DNA of 64,000 nucleotides from Candidatus Gracilibacteria bacterium GN02-873 (GCA_003260345.1 MORC01000002.1:1-64000), one strand, 5' to 3'. Positions 38,921-49,078 are shown, counted from the stretch's first letter. Numbers and translations: made by a program. Notes: generated by a model not told the origin, from the sequence alone.

Positions 38921-41062
38921 TTATTCTTCATCTTCTTCGAAAGTCACACCGCGTTCTGCGCGGATTTTTTCTGTGATATTTGAAGGAACCTGAGAATAGT
39001 GGTGGAATTCCATAGAATAAGTCGCGCGACCCTGAGACATAGAACGAAGGTCTGTTGCATATCCGAACATTTCAGAAAGTGGAACATATGCAGAAATAAT
39101 TTTCGCCATACCACGATCTGTCATTTCATTTACCTGACCACGTTTTGAATTCAAGTTACCAAGCACATCACCCATATATTCTTCTGGAGTATTCACTTCC
39201 ACGAGCATAATTGGTTCAAGAAGTGCTGGTTTTGCTTTTTTAGCAGCCTGACGGAATGCCTTAATAGCAGCAAGACGGAATGAAAGTTCATTTGAATCCA
39301 CATCGTGGTATGAACCGAATGTCAAAGTTGCCTTCACGTCTACGATAGGATATCCGGCGATAATACCACGAGAGTATGCTGTTTCAAGACCTTTTTCAAC
39401 ACCAGGGATAAATTCACGAGGGATCACACCACCCACGATTTTATTCACGAACACATTTTCCGCAGCAAGACCTTCTGGATCTGCTTCACGCTGTTCAGGA
39501 GTGATAGGCTCGAAAGTGATTACCACATCACCGAACTGACCACGACCACCAGACTGCTTCTTATGAACACCACGTTCATCAGCTACTGGCATAGTGATAG
39601 TTTCGCGGTATGCTACCTGAGGTGCACCCACATTGGCTTCCACCTTAAATTCACGACGCATACGATCAACAAGGATATCAAGGTGAAGTTCACCCATACC
39701 CTCCATAATAGTTTCACCAGTTTCTGGATTTGAAGTTACACGGAAAGAAGGATCTTCTTCAGCGAGTTTTGAAAGAGCCATACCCATTTTTTCCTGATCC
39801 GCTTTTGTTTTTGGTTCTACAGAAACAGAGATTACTGGTTCTGGGAATACCATACGTTCAAGAATAATAGGTTTAGATTCATCACAAAGTGTTTCACCAG
39901 TTTTTGTATTTTTCAAACCAATAATCGCACCAATGTTACCAGCTGGGATTTCATCAATTTCTGTACGAGAATTGGCGTGCATTTGAAGAAGGCGGCCAAT
40001 ACGTTCTTTTTCGCCAGAAACAGAGTTTTTCACATATGAACCTGATTTCAAAATACCAGAATATACACGAACGAAAGTAATACGACCTACGAATGGGTCA
40101 GTCATAATCTTGAAGGCAATAGCCGCAAGAGATTCATTTACATCTTGTTTGAGAGTGATTTCTTTTTCTGCATCATCTGGATCAGTACCAGTAATTGTAC
40201 CATTATTTACATCAAGTGGAGATGGAAGGAAGTCAACTACCGCATCAAGCACGAGTTGAACACCTTTGTTCATAAGTGCTGAGCCACAAGTCAATGGATA
40301 TACCACATCGGCAACTACACCCTTACGAAGACCAGCTTTAATTTGTTCTTCCGTAAGTGTTCCATTTTCAAAGAAAATATTCATCAATTCTTCATCTTGT
40401 TCCGCTGCTTTTTCAATCAACATCTCGCGGTACATATTTGCATCATCGAGGTATTCTGCTGGGATTTCCGCTTCAATTACTTTTTCACCATGAGCACCTT
40501 CAAAAGTGTAGGCTTTCATGTTGATAAGATTGATAACGCCCTTAAATTCTGATTCTTCACCCATAGGGATCTGAATAGGAATCACTTTGTTACCAGCAAG
40601 ACGCTTCTGGATAGATTCATAAGTCATCTTGAAAGACGCACCTGTTTTATCCATTTTATTAGCAAAAGCAATACGAGGAACTCCGTATTTATCAGCCTGC
40701 TTCCACACAGTTTCTGACTGAGGTTCAACACCCTGAGAAGCATCGAAAACCGCAACCGCACCATCAAGAACACGCATTGAACGTTCTACTTCGATTGTAA
40801 AGTCCACGTGACCCGGAGTATCAATCAGGTTGAGATCTACACCCCTCCAAGAAGTTGTAGTCGCCGCAGAAGTAATCGTAATACCGCGTTCTTTTTCTTG
40901 TTCCATCCAGTCCATTGTCCCTTCACCATCGTGAGTTTCACCGATTTTGTGATTGATACCAGTATAGAAAAGAATTCGTTCTGAAGTTGTCGTTTTACCC
41001 GCATCAATATGCGCCGCAATACCAAAGTTACGAATATTTTTGAGATTTTTTGAAATCGCCAT
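38921..41062 (-). CDS. fusA: Elongation factor G
   Basis: The 713-residue protein is full-length EF-G. G1 is AAHIDAGKTTTSER, G2 includes the switch region around ERGITITSAATT, G3 DTPGHVDFT, G4 NKMDK. Domains II-V follow, with YRETIT and the C-terminal YSMEFHHYSQVP. It moves tRNAs and mRNA on the ribosome. Despite some 60 glycines it contains no UGA codon, in line with avoidance of UGA in highly expressed core genes. A weak hairpin (38880-38912) with T-run follows. Confidence 0.97.
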   Translation of the reverse strand: MAISKNLKNIRNFGIAAHIDAGKTTTSERILFYTGINHKIGETHDGEGTMDWMEQEKERGITITSAATTTSWRGVDLNLIDTPGHVDFTIEVERSMRVLDGAVAVFDASQGVEPQSETVWKQADKYGVPRIAFANKMDKTGASFKMTYESIQKRLAGNKVIPIQIPMGEESEFKGVINLINMKAYTFEGAHGEKVIEAEIPAEYLDDANMYREMLIEKAAEQDEELMNIFFENGTLTEEQIKAGLRKGVVADVVYPLTCGSALMNKGVQLVLDAVVDFLPSPLDVNNGTITGTDPDDAEKEITLKQDVNESLAAIAFKIMTDPFVGRITFVRVYSGILKSGSYVKNSVSGEKERIGRLLQMHANSRTEIDEIPAGNIGAIIGLKNTKTGETLCDESKPIILERMVFPEPVISVSVEPKTKADQEKMGMALSKLAEEDPSFRVTSNPETGETIMEGMGELHLDILVDRMRREFKVEANVGAPQVAYRETITMPVADERGVHKKQSGGRGQFGDVVITFEPITPEQREADPEGLAAENVFVNKIVGGVIPREFIPGVEKGLETAYSRGIIAGYPIVDVKATLTFGSYHDVDSNELSFRLAAIKAFRQAAKKAKPALLEPIMLVEVNTPEEYMGDVLGNLNSKRGQVNEMTDRGMAKIISAYVPLSEMFGYATDLRSMSQGRATYSMEFHHYSQVPSNITEKIRAERGVTFEEDEE

Positions 41063-41295
41063 ATATTCAAAATAAAAAAAATAAAATCAATATGCGAAAA
41101 ATTTTGAAAGTATCAAAAAATGTGAAATCCGCAAATTTCTGGCAAATAATATTGAAAAAATACAAAAAGTCAAAAAAAATTTATTTTTTGGAAAAACAGG
41201 AAAAATTCGGAAAAAATATGTTGGAGGAGAAAAAATTTGTTTGTCAAATAAAAGATTTTTATAATGAGAAAAATAAAAATATTTACAAAAAATAT

Positions 41296-41322
41296 TTGAC
41301 TTTTTCCAAAAATTTATATAAT
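41296..41322 (+). promoter_or_regulatory. Promoter of tRNA-Leu(UAG)
   Basis: TTGACT and a perfect TATAAT are 15 bp apart and end 19 bp before the tRNA. The rest of 41063-41341 shows no supportable gene, only AT-rich leader sequence of fusA. Confidence 0.6.
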
Positions 41323-41341
41323 TCGTTCACATTCTCGTAAT

Positions 41342-41426
41342 GCCCAGATGGTGGAATTGGTAGACACGACGGTCTTAGAAGCCGTTGCCATGCGGTGTGA
41401 GGGTTCAAGTCCCTCTTTGGGCACCA
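41342..41426 (+). tRNA. tRNA-Leu(UAG)
   Basis: The acceptor GCCCAGA pairs with TTTGGGC (one G-T pair), discriminator A, CCA encoded. Anticodon loop CTTAGAA gives TAG. The long variable arm TGCCATGCGGTGTGA is class II. It marks the left edge of the AT-rich island, and tRNA 3' ends are common integration sites. Confidence 0.92.
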
Positions 41427-41543
41427 TATAAACAACTCAATCAAATTTTTTCAAAAGATAAATTTGACTATAAAAATGATTATTTCTATTTTGAAGTAAT
41501 AGTAAAGCGAGATCTACAGATCTTAAAAAAGAAGTGAAAGTAA

Positions 41544-41861
41544 AACATCACTTTTTTTGTAAATAAAATTTTGGGGAATTCTGAAGAAGAAAATGATTTG
41601 CAGAAAATCCTTGATGATATGAAAAATGAAGTAAAAATTCTTGAAAGAAATCATGAAGAAATAAAGGAAAAGCTAGAATTTTTGAATGAAAAAGAAGAAT
41701 GATTTGAAGCGATTTTGGAAGTTGAAAAAGTTTATAAAAATAAACTGGAAAATTTGAGTGAAAAAGAGTGGATGGATTTGGCTCATAAATTTGTGGATAA
41801 AATCTATATTGATGAAGAGAATATACGAGTAGTGATGAGGGTTGGGAAAATGGATAAATAA
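41544..41861 (+). pseudogene. Remnant of a serine site-specific recombinase (C-terminal tail)
   Basis: About 105 codons are open after an in-frame TAA. They encode a coiled coil (EVKILERNHEEIKEKLEFL, one UGA-Gly at 41701-41703) and an end ENLSEKEWMDLAHKFVDKIYI that resembles the C-terminus of large serine recombinases. The catalytic resolvase domain is missing. Its place 120 bp from tRNA-Leu suggests it is what is left of the integrase that brought in this region. Family assignment is moderate because only the tail is present. Confidence 0.5.
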
Positions 41862-41891
41862 AAAATAACCCCTAAAGGTTATTTTTTATTG
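41860..41891. terminator. Bidirectional intrinsic terminator
   Basis: Stem AAATAACC/GGTTATTT with loop CCTAAA; A-run before and T-run after, between the recombinase remnant and hamB. Confidence 0.7.
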
Positions 41892-41898
41892 TATTTTA

Positions 41899-44466
41899 TT
41901 AATTTATAAAGTCATTTACAAATTGTTTAAATTCTTGATATTCAATTGTCGAATCATCCATTTCTTTCAAAATTTTCTCATAATCAAATTTTGAAAGATT
42001 ATCAATATTATTGAATTCTAAATAATTATTAAAATTTTCTAGTATAAATTTAGCCATATGTCTTTCAAGTCATATATTTTGTAATTCAATTAATTTTTTA
42101 TCATTTGTTCAATATTCTAAAAATTCAGCCCAATTATATCCTGCATTATTTTCTCATAATTTCTCCACCAAAATAAGGTAATAATTATTAAAATATTTTT
42201 CAAATTTATATCTTAAAAAATAATCAATATCAGAGATTAAATCATTTATTATTTGATTTATATGAATAGGGTTATTTTTATTAAATTCTTCAGGTTTTTT
42301 ATTTATGTAAATTATTCCATATTTTTCTTTATATTTGATGGTGCTTGAAATTATTTGTTTTAAAGAGGCTGATGTTAGCCATTTTTCCATAATGGTTGAA
42401 AAATATTCTATTCTCCTTTTATGGTCAATATAATTTGGAAACATTGGATTTTTTCATAGGTCTTCTTCCTCTTTTAAATTATACTCTTTGTATAAAATAT
42501 TTAATAATTTTTTACAATTTTCATAATTAATTTCTTTTGGTAATGATTCAAGAGTATTAGAAGAATTTATGTAAATATCATTTTGATATTTTACCTTGAT
42601 ATTAGATGAAATCAACAGAAAATGATTTGGTATTACTATTTCCTTTGCAATTTTTTCAAGTTTTTTATTTTCTTTGATTTTTTCATTATAATTTGTAACG
42701 AGCTTGCTAGTATAATCTTGTTTATGGTGATATATCAATATATTTCCATATTGATCCCATATTTCTTTTTCTACTGCTGAAAACTGTTTTTTGGAAAAAT
42801 TTTGTCAAGAAATAGAATTGTTAATATTTTGATAAAAATTTCATTTTTCTTCAAGGATTTGAGATTTTAATTTCTCGATTTTTTTATTTTTAATAATATT
42901 GTAATCAATTTTCTTTCATTTATTCCAGCTTTTTTCACTTTCTCTTATGCAAATAATATTTCAGGATAATTCTTTCGTCAATCTACCAGCCCTTCAAGCT
43001 AAATTCCAAAAATCTATACTTTTAAATTTACTTAGTCAAATTTTATTATTTAAAATAAAAATATTTTTAGCTGGAAGATTTATTCATTCAAGTAGTGTTG
43101 ATGTTGTAAATAAGTAATTTATGGTTTTTTCTTGAAATAATTCTTCAATAAGATTTCTTATTCGTTGAGGAATAGCTCAAAAATGAAATCATACTCACTT
43201 TTTTAAACAAGGAATCAGATAATAATCTTGATGTAATTCTTTTTTAATAATTTTAATAACCTTATTGATTTTTAGTAGTTTTTCTTCATCAGTAATATCT
43301 TCTAGGTTTTTTAAGAATTGCAAAGAATAATGAATTGTATTTGTAATACTATTGCAATAGATGATATTTTGAGTATTATTTCATATATTATAAATTATAT
43401 CAAATGTATTTTTAAAAATAATATTTGCATTTTTAATTTTATATTCATTTCATAAATCTGAATAAAAGATAATATTTTGTTCTATTAGGTCTATAAAATA
43501 CCTATTTTGTGTTACTGTATTTTCATTAGTTGTTAGGCTATCTTCTTGACTTGCTCAAAAAATTTTTAAAAATATTTCAGGATTTGGAACATTTGGTGAG
43601 GCAAAAAATAAATTAATTCACTTTTTTTGAGCTTGATATAATGCATGATAATATAATGGTGAACGAGAATCTCTTTCGGAAATAATTTTATGAGCTTCAT
43701 CCACAAAAAGATATGAAATTTTAGGATTATTTTTATCTCATAAATAATTTATAAATCGCTCAGGAGTAAATACAAAAATAAAATTATTATCTGGATTATA
43801 AAATAACTCTGGTATAATAGGATGTGTTAAAATTTTATATTTTGGCAATTTTCCTTTAAACTCGGCTTTTAATTTATTTGATACTTGACTAATTAATGCT
43901 CTTGTTGGCACGATTAGGACAATATTTTCTTTCTTAGTTTCTGCCATTTTAAAAATATAAGATTCCATAAGAAATGATTTTCATAGGGAAGTTGGTCAAG
44001 AAAAGCTAAAATTATTATGATTTAATAACTCTTTATAGATTTTATATTGAGAATCAGTAAAGATCTTACCTCATAATGGGGATTGTTGCTTATCCTCTTT
44101 TATTTTTTTATTAATAAAAATATCAAAAGGAATCATTTTTTCTATATTTCATTCTGTATCAATCATTTGTATTGATGGAAAGTTTCATAATCTAGACAAG
44201 ATAGATACAGAATAAATTTGAAATTCCTTATAAAATTCACTTACTTCATATAGGAGTGAAATTATTTTTAATGATATATTTTTATATTCAGAATTATCAG
44301 AAAATGATAATATATCTGCAAAACGAAATAAATCATAATATTCCTTTTCTGTAAAAGTTATTTTTTTATTTTTAAATATTGTATTTATGGAATATTCTTC
44401 AGCTTTTTTAAAAAGTTCTAAAAAATATATATCTTCCATGATTTCTTTACACCACTTTTGTATCAT
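41899..44466 (-). CDS. hamB: HamB-like SF2 helicase of a Hachiman anti-phage system
   Basis: The 855-residue protein contains 24 UGA-Gly codons by hand count against about 6 GGN. SF2 (Ski2/Lhr-like) motifs: motif I SGPTSLGKS (about 156-164, both P-loop glycines are UGA), VLIVPTRALISQ, motif II FVDEAHKI (about 255), LLEGINLPAKN (about 462), and motif VI LAGRAGRLTKE (about 492). The long C-terminal part is Lys/Asn/Ile-rich. In Hachiman the HamB helicase senses damaged or foreign DNA and releases HamA. It starts three bases after the hamA stop, the expected hamA-hamB order. Confidence 0.82.
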
Positions 44467-44469
44467 ATT

Positions 44470-45402
44470 TTAAGTTATTATGTGTTTTATAATGTCTTTG
44501 CGATTTTGATCTAGATTGGAAAAAGGGAAAAAATAGAAATAAATATTATGTCAAAGCAAATCTTTTTCATTAATAAGCTTCTTTATGTCATCAATATTTT
44601 CATTTATTTTTTCTTTTAATAAATCCTCAAGTTCTTTGTAAAAATCTTCATTTGACAATGTTTGTAATTTTTTTAAATTTATTTCGAATCAAATGAATAC
44701 TGCAAAACCATTATCTACTCTAAAACTGCTATTTTTTGTAGGATAAAGTATTGCTTTTAAAAATTCTTCATCTTCTTTATTGAAAGTTTCTTTTAATAAA
44801 TTATCTGATATTAAAGTTATTTCATATCCCATTCAAAATTTTGCAGAATTTCTATCTATTTCCTTTCATGAGTCATCTCTCTTTATTCCATTTTTAAAAT
44901 CATATATGGAAGATAGAGCCTTCGTTATTCATGTTTTTATATTTTTGATTGTTTTTGATTCTCAAAATAGTAAAATATAATTATCCTGTATTTTTTGAAA
45001 ATGTACTCAATCTGAACCATTTACATAATTATTTGGGGCAGTTTTTAGCTCTATTTTACTTAAAATTTTAGGAGCTTTTAAATCCGTCTCAAGGAAACAG
45101 TATAATAAATACTCTCATAATTCTCATGTATTTGTTTGATAGTCTCGTATTTTATCTCTAGCTTTTTTTGAGATTGACATTGATCATCATGAGTGAGTTT
45201 TAATTGTGTGTCTAGATAAGGTATATCAAAGTAGAGGATCTTCCAATTTCTTTTTCAAATTTTCATAATCAAAATCTTTCGAATTTATTTGTAACATAAA
45301 TATTTTTAGCCATTTTTCTCAATGATCATCAAGATTTACTTTGCTAATCTCCTTAAAAATAGACAAAAAGTCATCACAATCTGAACAAAATGATAATTCC
45401 AT
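44470..45402 (-). CDS. hamA: HamA-like DUF1837 nuclease of a Hachiman anti-phage system
   Basis: The 310-residue protein contains 13 UGA-Gly codons out of 17 glycines by hand count. DUF1837/HamA hallmarks: TNTGELGEYLLY (91-101), NNYVNGSDGVHF (124-135) and LLFGESK (144-150). D131, E148 and K150 form the D-ExK pattern of the effector nuclease; E and K of this motif are required in studied Hachiman systems. It is followed directly by the HamB-like helicase. Under the standard code it would be shattered into short pieces, so automatic annotation with table 11 would miss it. Confidence 0.82.
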
Positions 45403-45726
45403 TACAAAGTCATTATGGGTTATAAATAATATAATTATAAATATTTTTTTAAAAATATCAATTTAGAATTTATATTTTTAAAACTTCTTGATTTTTTATA
45501 AAAAACTTTATAATATAAATACTTGAAATATTAATTTATAACTTATTTTTTATGAGCAATACTTCTAAAAAAGAATTGTCTTGTAAAAATTTGAATGAGT
45601 TGGATAGTGCACCATAAAAAACTTAAAGGAATTCTGATTTTGAAAAGATGTTATTTTGTTTATAATACATCTTATATTCAATAAAAAGAATTCCTTTTTA
45701 TATTAAAATTAAAAAATATCCAAAAT
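45403..45726. other. Intergenic region between the two island operons
   Basis: This 324-bp very AT-rich stretch separates the divergent hamAB and rsgA operons. It holds a 21-codon open frame (45553-45618, MSNTSKKELSCKNLNEL) that may be a gene fragment, a nested inverted repeat at 45625-45697, and a TATAAT (about 45661-45666) that could serve rsgA. I see no full gene. Confidence 0.6.
45625..45697 (+). repeat. Nested inverted repeat upstream of rsgA
   Basis: Outer arms AAAGGAATTCT (45625-45635) and AGAATTCCTTT (45687-45697) are exact; inner arms AAGATG-TATT and AATACATCTT are nearly exact. A T-run follows. It could act as a terminator, as a cruciform, or be the relic of a small transposable element whose transposase is not here. 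Confidence 0.65.
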
Positions 45727-46773
45727 ATGTCAAAATTTAATGAATTTGGTCAAAAAATAAATATTTTTGAAAAAAGAACTCAAAATAAAAAATATCTGAC
45801 AAAAAAGAAGCAATACCATGAAAAACATCATCAAGAATATACTAAAGAAAATGAAATTATTTTTTCAGAAAATAATAATGAAAATATCTGACAAATTAGT
45901 CAAATAAAGCAAAGTTTTCAGGGAAAAATTTTTTATGTTATTGTTAATTCAGAAGTTTTTCAAAAAAATGTGAAAAATAAAAATATTTCAAATGAAATTA
46001 CAATCTGAGATTTTGTAGAATTTCAAGATGAAAATATTACAAATATTCGTCAAAGAAAGAATTTGCTCGCTCGTTATAAATGAGATTCTGATAGATTTTC
46101 TCTTCACAAAAGGATTTTGCAACCTATTGCTGCAAATCTCGATTTTGTTGTTATTGTAGCTTCTGCCATGAATCCAAAATTTCAACCTTGATTTATAGAA
46201 AGGTATATAATTTTGGCGGAATCATGTAATATTCCCATTTTAATTTGTATTAGCAAAAGCGATTTACAAATAATTAAAAATCCGATTTTAGAATATTATA
46301 CTGAACAATTAGGGATTCCTATTGTCTACACCTCATCAGAAACAGGACAATGAATAGAAGAATTAAAAGAAAAAATTTTTTGAAAAAATGTTGTTTTTGT
46401 AGGAAAAAGTTGAGTAGGAAAATCTTCGCTCATTAACACAATTTTACAAAATCATGTTACAAAAACATCATCTGTAAGTGAAAAATGATGACAATGAAGG
46501 CATACAACAGTTTCATCAAAAATGCATATTTGGGATGAGAATTCTTATATTATTGACACTCCTTGAATTCGTTCACTTGATTTTTTAGAATTTTCAAAAG
46601 AAGAATTGCCTTGATATTTTAGTGATTTTTCTGATTTCATGTCATGATGTCAATTTGCAGACTGTTCACATACACATGAAAAAATATGTGGAATTAAAGA
46701 GGCAGTAAAATTATGACAAATTCCAAAGGAAAGATACAATGCTTATATAAGGCTTTTTGAAGAAATAATATAA
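45727..46773 (+). CDS. rsgA: Ribosome small-subunit-dependent GTPase RsgA
   Basis: The 348-residue protein has 14 UGA-Gly codons (hand count, against 7 GGN). After a long Lys/Gln/Asn-rich N-terminus and OB domain comes the circularly permuted GTPase: ICISKSDL (G4), VGKSGVGKSSLIN (G1, UGA at 46411-46413), EKGGQGRHTTV (G2) and IDTPGIRSLD (G3). The zinc knuckle CQFADCSHTHEKICG follows. RsgA helps mature the 30S subunit and in other bacteria is inhibited by (p)ppGpp. Finding it inside an island with UGA-heavy codon use is odd for a housekeeping gene. Confidence 0.93.
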
Positions 46774-46777
46774 AAAT

Positions 46778-47349
46778 ATGGAAAAACAAGTATAATAAAA
46801 ACATCTCAATTTATATGACTCAAACTGAAAGTTGAATATTTTACAAATATTTTTATAGAAATAAAAAAATTACTTTGAGACAAAGAAAAAGAAATTTTAG
46901 AATTTCAAAATCCTCTTTCATTGCATATTACAGTATATTATTTACCTTGAAAAACTACTGAAATTGAAAATAAAAAAATAAAAGACCTTATTGATAATAT
47001 TTCTCAACAAAAAATTAAAATATCTATGAAAAAACTTGAATATTTTTGAGATAATATTGCTTATATTAGTTATGATGATTTTGAAAATTTAGAAAAAATA
47101 AATAATTTTCTAAAAAATAAATTTATTGATTATAATAGTATTGTTGATAATTCTTACAACTCATTTGTTCCTCATACTACTTTATTTAAAATAAAAGATT
47201 ATTGAAAATTTTTATTATATAAAAACGATATTGAAAATATTGTTGTAAAAAATATAGAAAAAATACAAAAATTTGATTTTATAGAAAATTTTCATTTATA
47301 TGCTGTTAATTCTACATTTACACCTGAATTACAAGTAATTATATATTAA
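46778..47349 (+). CDS. 2H phosphoesterase-like protein (2'-5' RNA ligase/LigT family), 5' end unclear
   Basis: About 190 residues in frame to TAA at 47347. Two H-x-T motifs, LHITVYYLPG and FVPHTTLFKI, about 100 residues apart are the signature of the 2H phosphoesterase fold, whose members cleave 2',3'-cyclic phosphates or cyclic oligonucleotides. Five UGA-Gly codons, no clear GGN. No legal start codon lies early in this frame; the ATG at 46778 is in the +1 frame and runs into TAA after five codons, so a frameshift in the AT-rich start (near 46795) or a non-standard start is likely. It follows rsgA at once. Confidence 0.6.
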
Positions 47350-47358
47350 TTTACAGAT

Positions 47359-47853
47359 ATGGAATGATTTTTATTTGAAAAAGCTGTTTTAGAATTTGTA
47401 AAAAATTTTCCAGAAGAAACTCAAAGAAAACCATTTTTTTATCACTCTATAAGAGTTTGAGTTTTTTTGTGGAATCAGTGATACTCTGAAGAAATACAAA
47501 TTGCTGGACTTTTACATGATACACTTGAAGATACCAGCATTTCAGAAAATACTATAGAAAATTTATTTTGAAAAAAAGTGCTTCAAATAGTAAAAGTAAA
47601 CTCTAAAAACCCCTCTTTAGCAAAAGAAGAAGTTTTAGAAGATATTGTAAAAAGGTGTTCAGATTATGGAATTGATGCTATGATTGTTAAAATAGCTGAT
47701 GTTTATGATAATTTTTTGTTTTATAAAAAAATAAATAATATTCCTGAAATTGAAAGATGCAAAAAATTATCAAACCTGATTTTAAAATACAAAAAAGATT
47801 ATAATGATAAAATTTTTAACTTTTTAGATGAAATAATTTCTTTTGAAAAATAA
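47359..47853 (+). CDS. Small HD-domain protein, MESH1/SpoT hydrolase-like
   Basis: The 164-residue protein has four UGA-Gly codons. FYHSIRVG (His29), GLLHDTLEDT (His53-Asp54), FGKKVLQIV and VKIADVYDN (Asp114) match the metal-binding and substrate residues of small alarmone hydrolases that remove pyrophosphate from (p)ppGpp. It lacks the synthetase and regulatory domains of RelA/SpoT. It lies nine bases after the 2H gene and is third in the rsgA operon. The alarmone activity is inferred from motifs. Confidence 0.75.
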
Positions 47854-47880
47854 AAAAGCCCAAAAAGCTTTTTTATTTTT
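47852..47880. terminator. Bidirectional intrinsic terminator
   Basis: AAAAAGC and GCTTTTTT pair across CCAAAAA, between the HD gene and the rarA tail copy. Confidence 0.6.
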
Positions 47881-48010
47881 CATCTGTTTTTCGGTATTTT
47901 CGGCCAACCAATTCATCAGGAAAATGTTTTTGATCGGATTTTTTATTTTCTAAATCGTGTGCGTATTCATAGTTTTTCCCGTATCCAATATCTTTCATTA
48001 ATTTGGTTGG
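47864..48010. repeat. Left copy of a direct repeat of the rarA 3' end
   Basis: About 147 bp nearly identical (roughly 9 mismatches by eye) to 49441-49586, same orientation, both ending sharply at ATTTGGTTGG. The two copies enclose about 1.4 kb. Confidence 0.85.
47873..48010 (-). pseudogene. Duplicated C-terminal fragment of rarA
   Basis: Encodes TKLMKDIGYGKNYEYAHDLE and, after ten more residues, FPDELVGRKYRKTDEK with TAA. It is the last about 46 codons of RarA with a few changes (SDQKH here, SSQQH in rarA). Upstream the frame runs into unrelated sequence, so it cannot make RarA. Confidence 0.8.
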
Positions 48011-48077
48011 AGAAGCAAAAATTCTTGGTTTGAAAATGAAGTAATTCAAGAATTTCAAAAATTAGTTCAAGAAATTA

Positions 48078-49043
48078 TTAAATTTTGTGCGTCTGATAAA
48101 CATACGAAATCATATCCAAAAAAGTAGGATATTTTTGCAAAAATCATGTAAAATCTGTATTTTCAATCACTTTTCGCTCATCTTCTGGAGAAAATCACAT
48201 CACAATATTTGCTTCCTGATCATGAAATGCGATTTGTTCATCCAATTGAAACAATAAAATTTTTCGGATATATTCAAAATCTCTTTCATTGGGTGGATTT
48301 ATAATCATTTCTTTCAAAAAATTTTCTTTCAAAAAATCTGGGCTATAAAAATGCAGAACACCTAAAATATATTCATTTTCATACACATTAAAGCTGTCAG
48401 TATCATAAATTTTTCCTGTATATTGCAAATTTTCTTTTATTTGTCATCGCACCCATTCCCAAAAAAATATAAAATATTCATACTCTCTTGCGAAAATTGG
48501 CAAAATCATTGCAGTCATTGTTCCCGATTTATCCCAAAAAATTTTTTCAGAAATTATTGGAAATTTCCAAAGGTTTTTTGAAAATTTTTGTCCTTCTGCC
48601 CCACGAAAATCTTTACAAATTCGCATTCAAGAAAAAACATTTTTGAGATTTTTTGGAAGATTTTTTTCTGAAATTTGATTCAAGGCATCAAATTTTTTCT
48701 CCCAAAGGCTTGTTGCAAAACTTCCAAAATATTGTCGTTGTCGAATTTTCCATTCTTTTTCTTCTGCTTCAAAGCGAAGTTTTTCTTCTTCTGTCCATTC
48801 TGGTAGATCAAAATTTTCAATATTTTTGAAAAAATACAAAAATTTTTCAGCATCTTGAGAAGAATTTGTTGTCAAGGAAAATCGTATTCAGCGAGAATAT
48901 GCCATTCAGTTTGTTTTACTCTGTATATCATCATGAATATTGGCAAATTCTGGAATAAGAAAAATTCTGTGTTCTAATTCGTGTACTGCTGAAAGTGTCA
49001 ATTTTTCTCGTGTCTGTAAATAAACATCAATAAATTGGAGCAT
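48078..49043 (-). CDS. Unknown protein inside the rarA-flanked segment
   Basis: The 321-residue protein has six UGA-Gly and about six GGN codons. The N-terminus LTLSAVHELEHRIFLIPEFA has a His-Glu-x-x-His arrangement (HELEH), and the rest is Phe/Glu/Lys-rich with SGTMTAMILPIFAREYEYFI and NPPNERDFEYIRKILLF. There is no signal peptide. HELEH could be a metal site, but it may be chance. I recognise no family. Its place next to a defence system makes it a candidate accessory or cargo gene. Confidence 0.55.
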
Positions 49044-49078
49044 ATTAAATAATTATTAATTGTAATAATTAAAAGAAT

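Noticed and set aside
41050..41340. Plus-strand ORF of 96 codons upstream of tRNA-Leu
   Set aside because: Poly-Lys/Asn composition from A-rich leader DNA, no start signal and overlap with the fusA promoter region.
48012..48128. Plus-strand frame ending SYPKK after the rarA tail copy
   Set aside because: It overlaps the better supported 48078-49043 gene and has no start; it may be a fragment of an older gene but cannot be supported.
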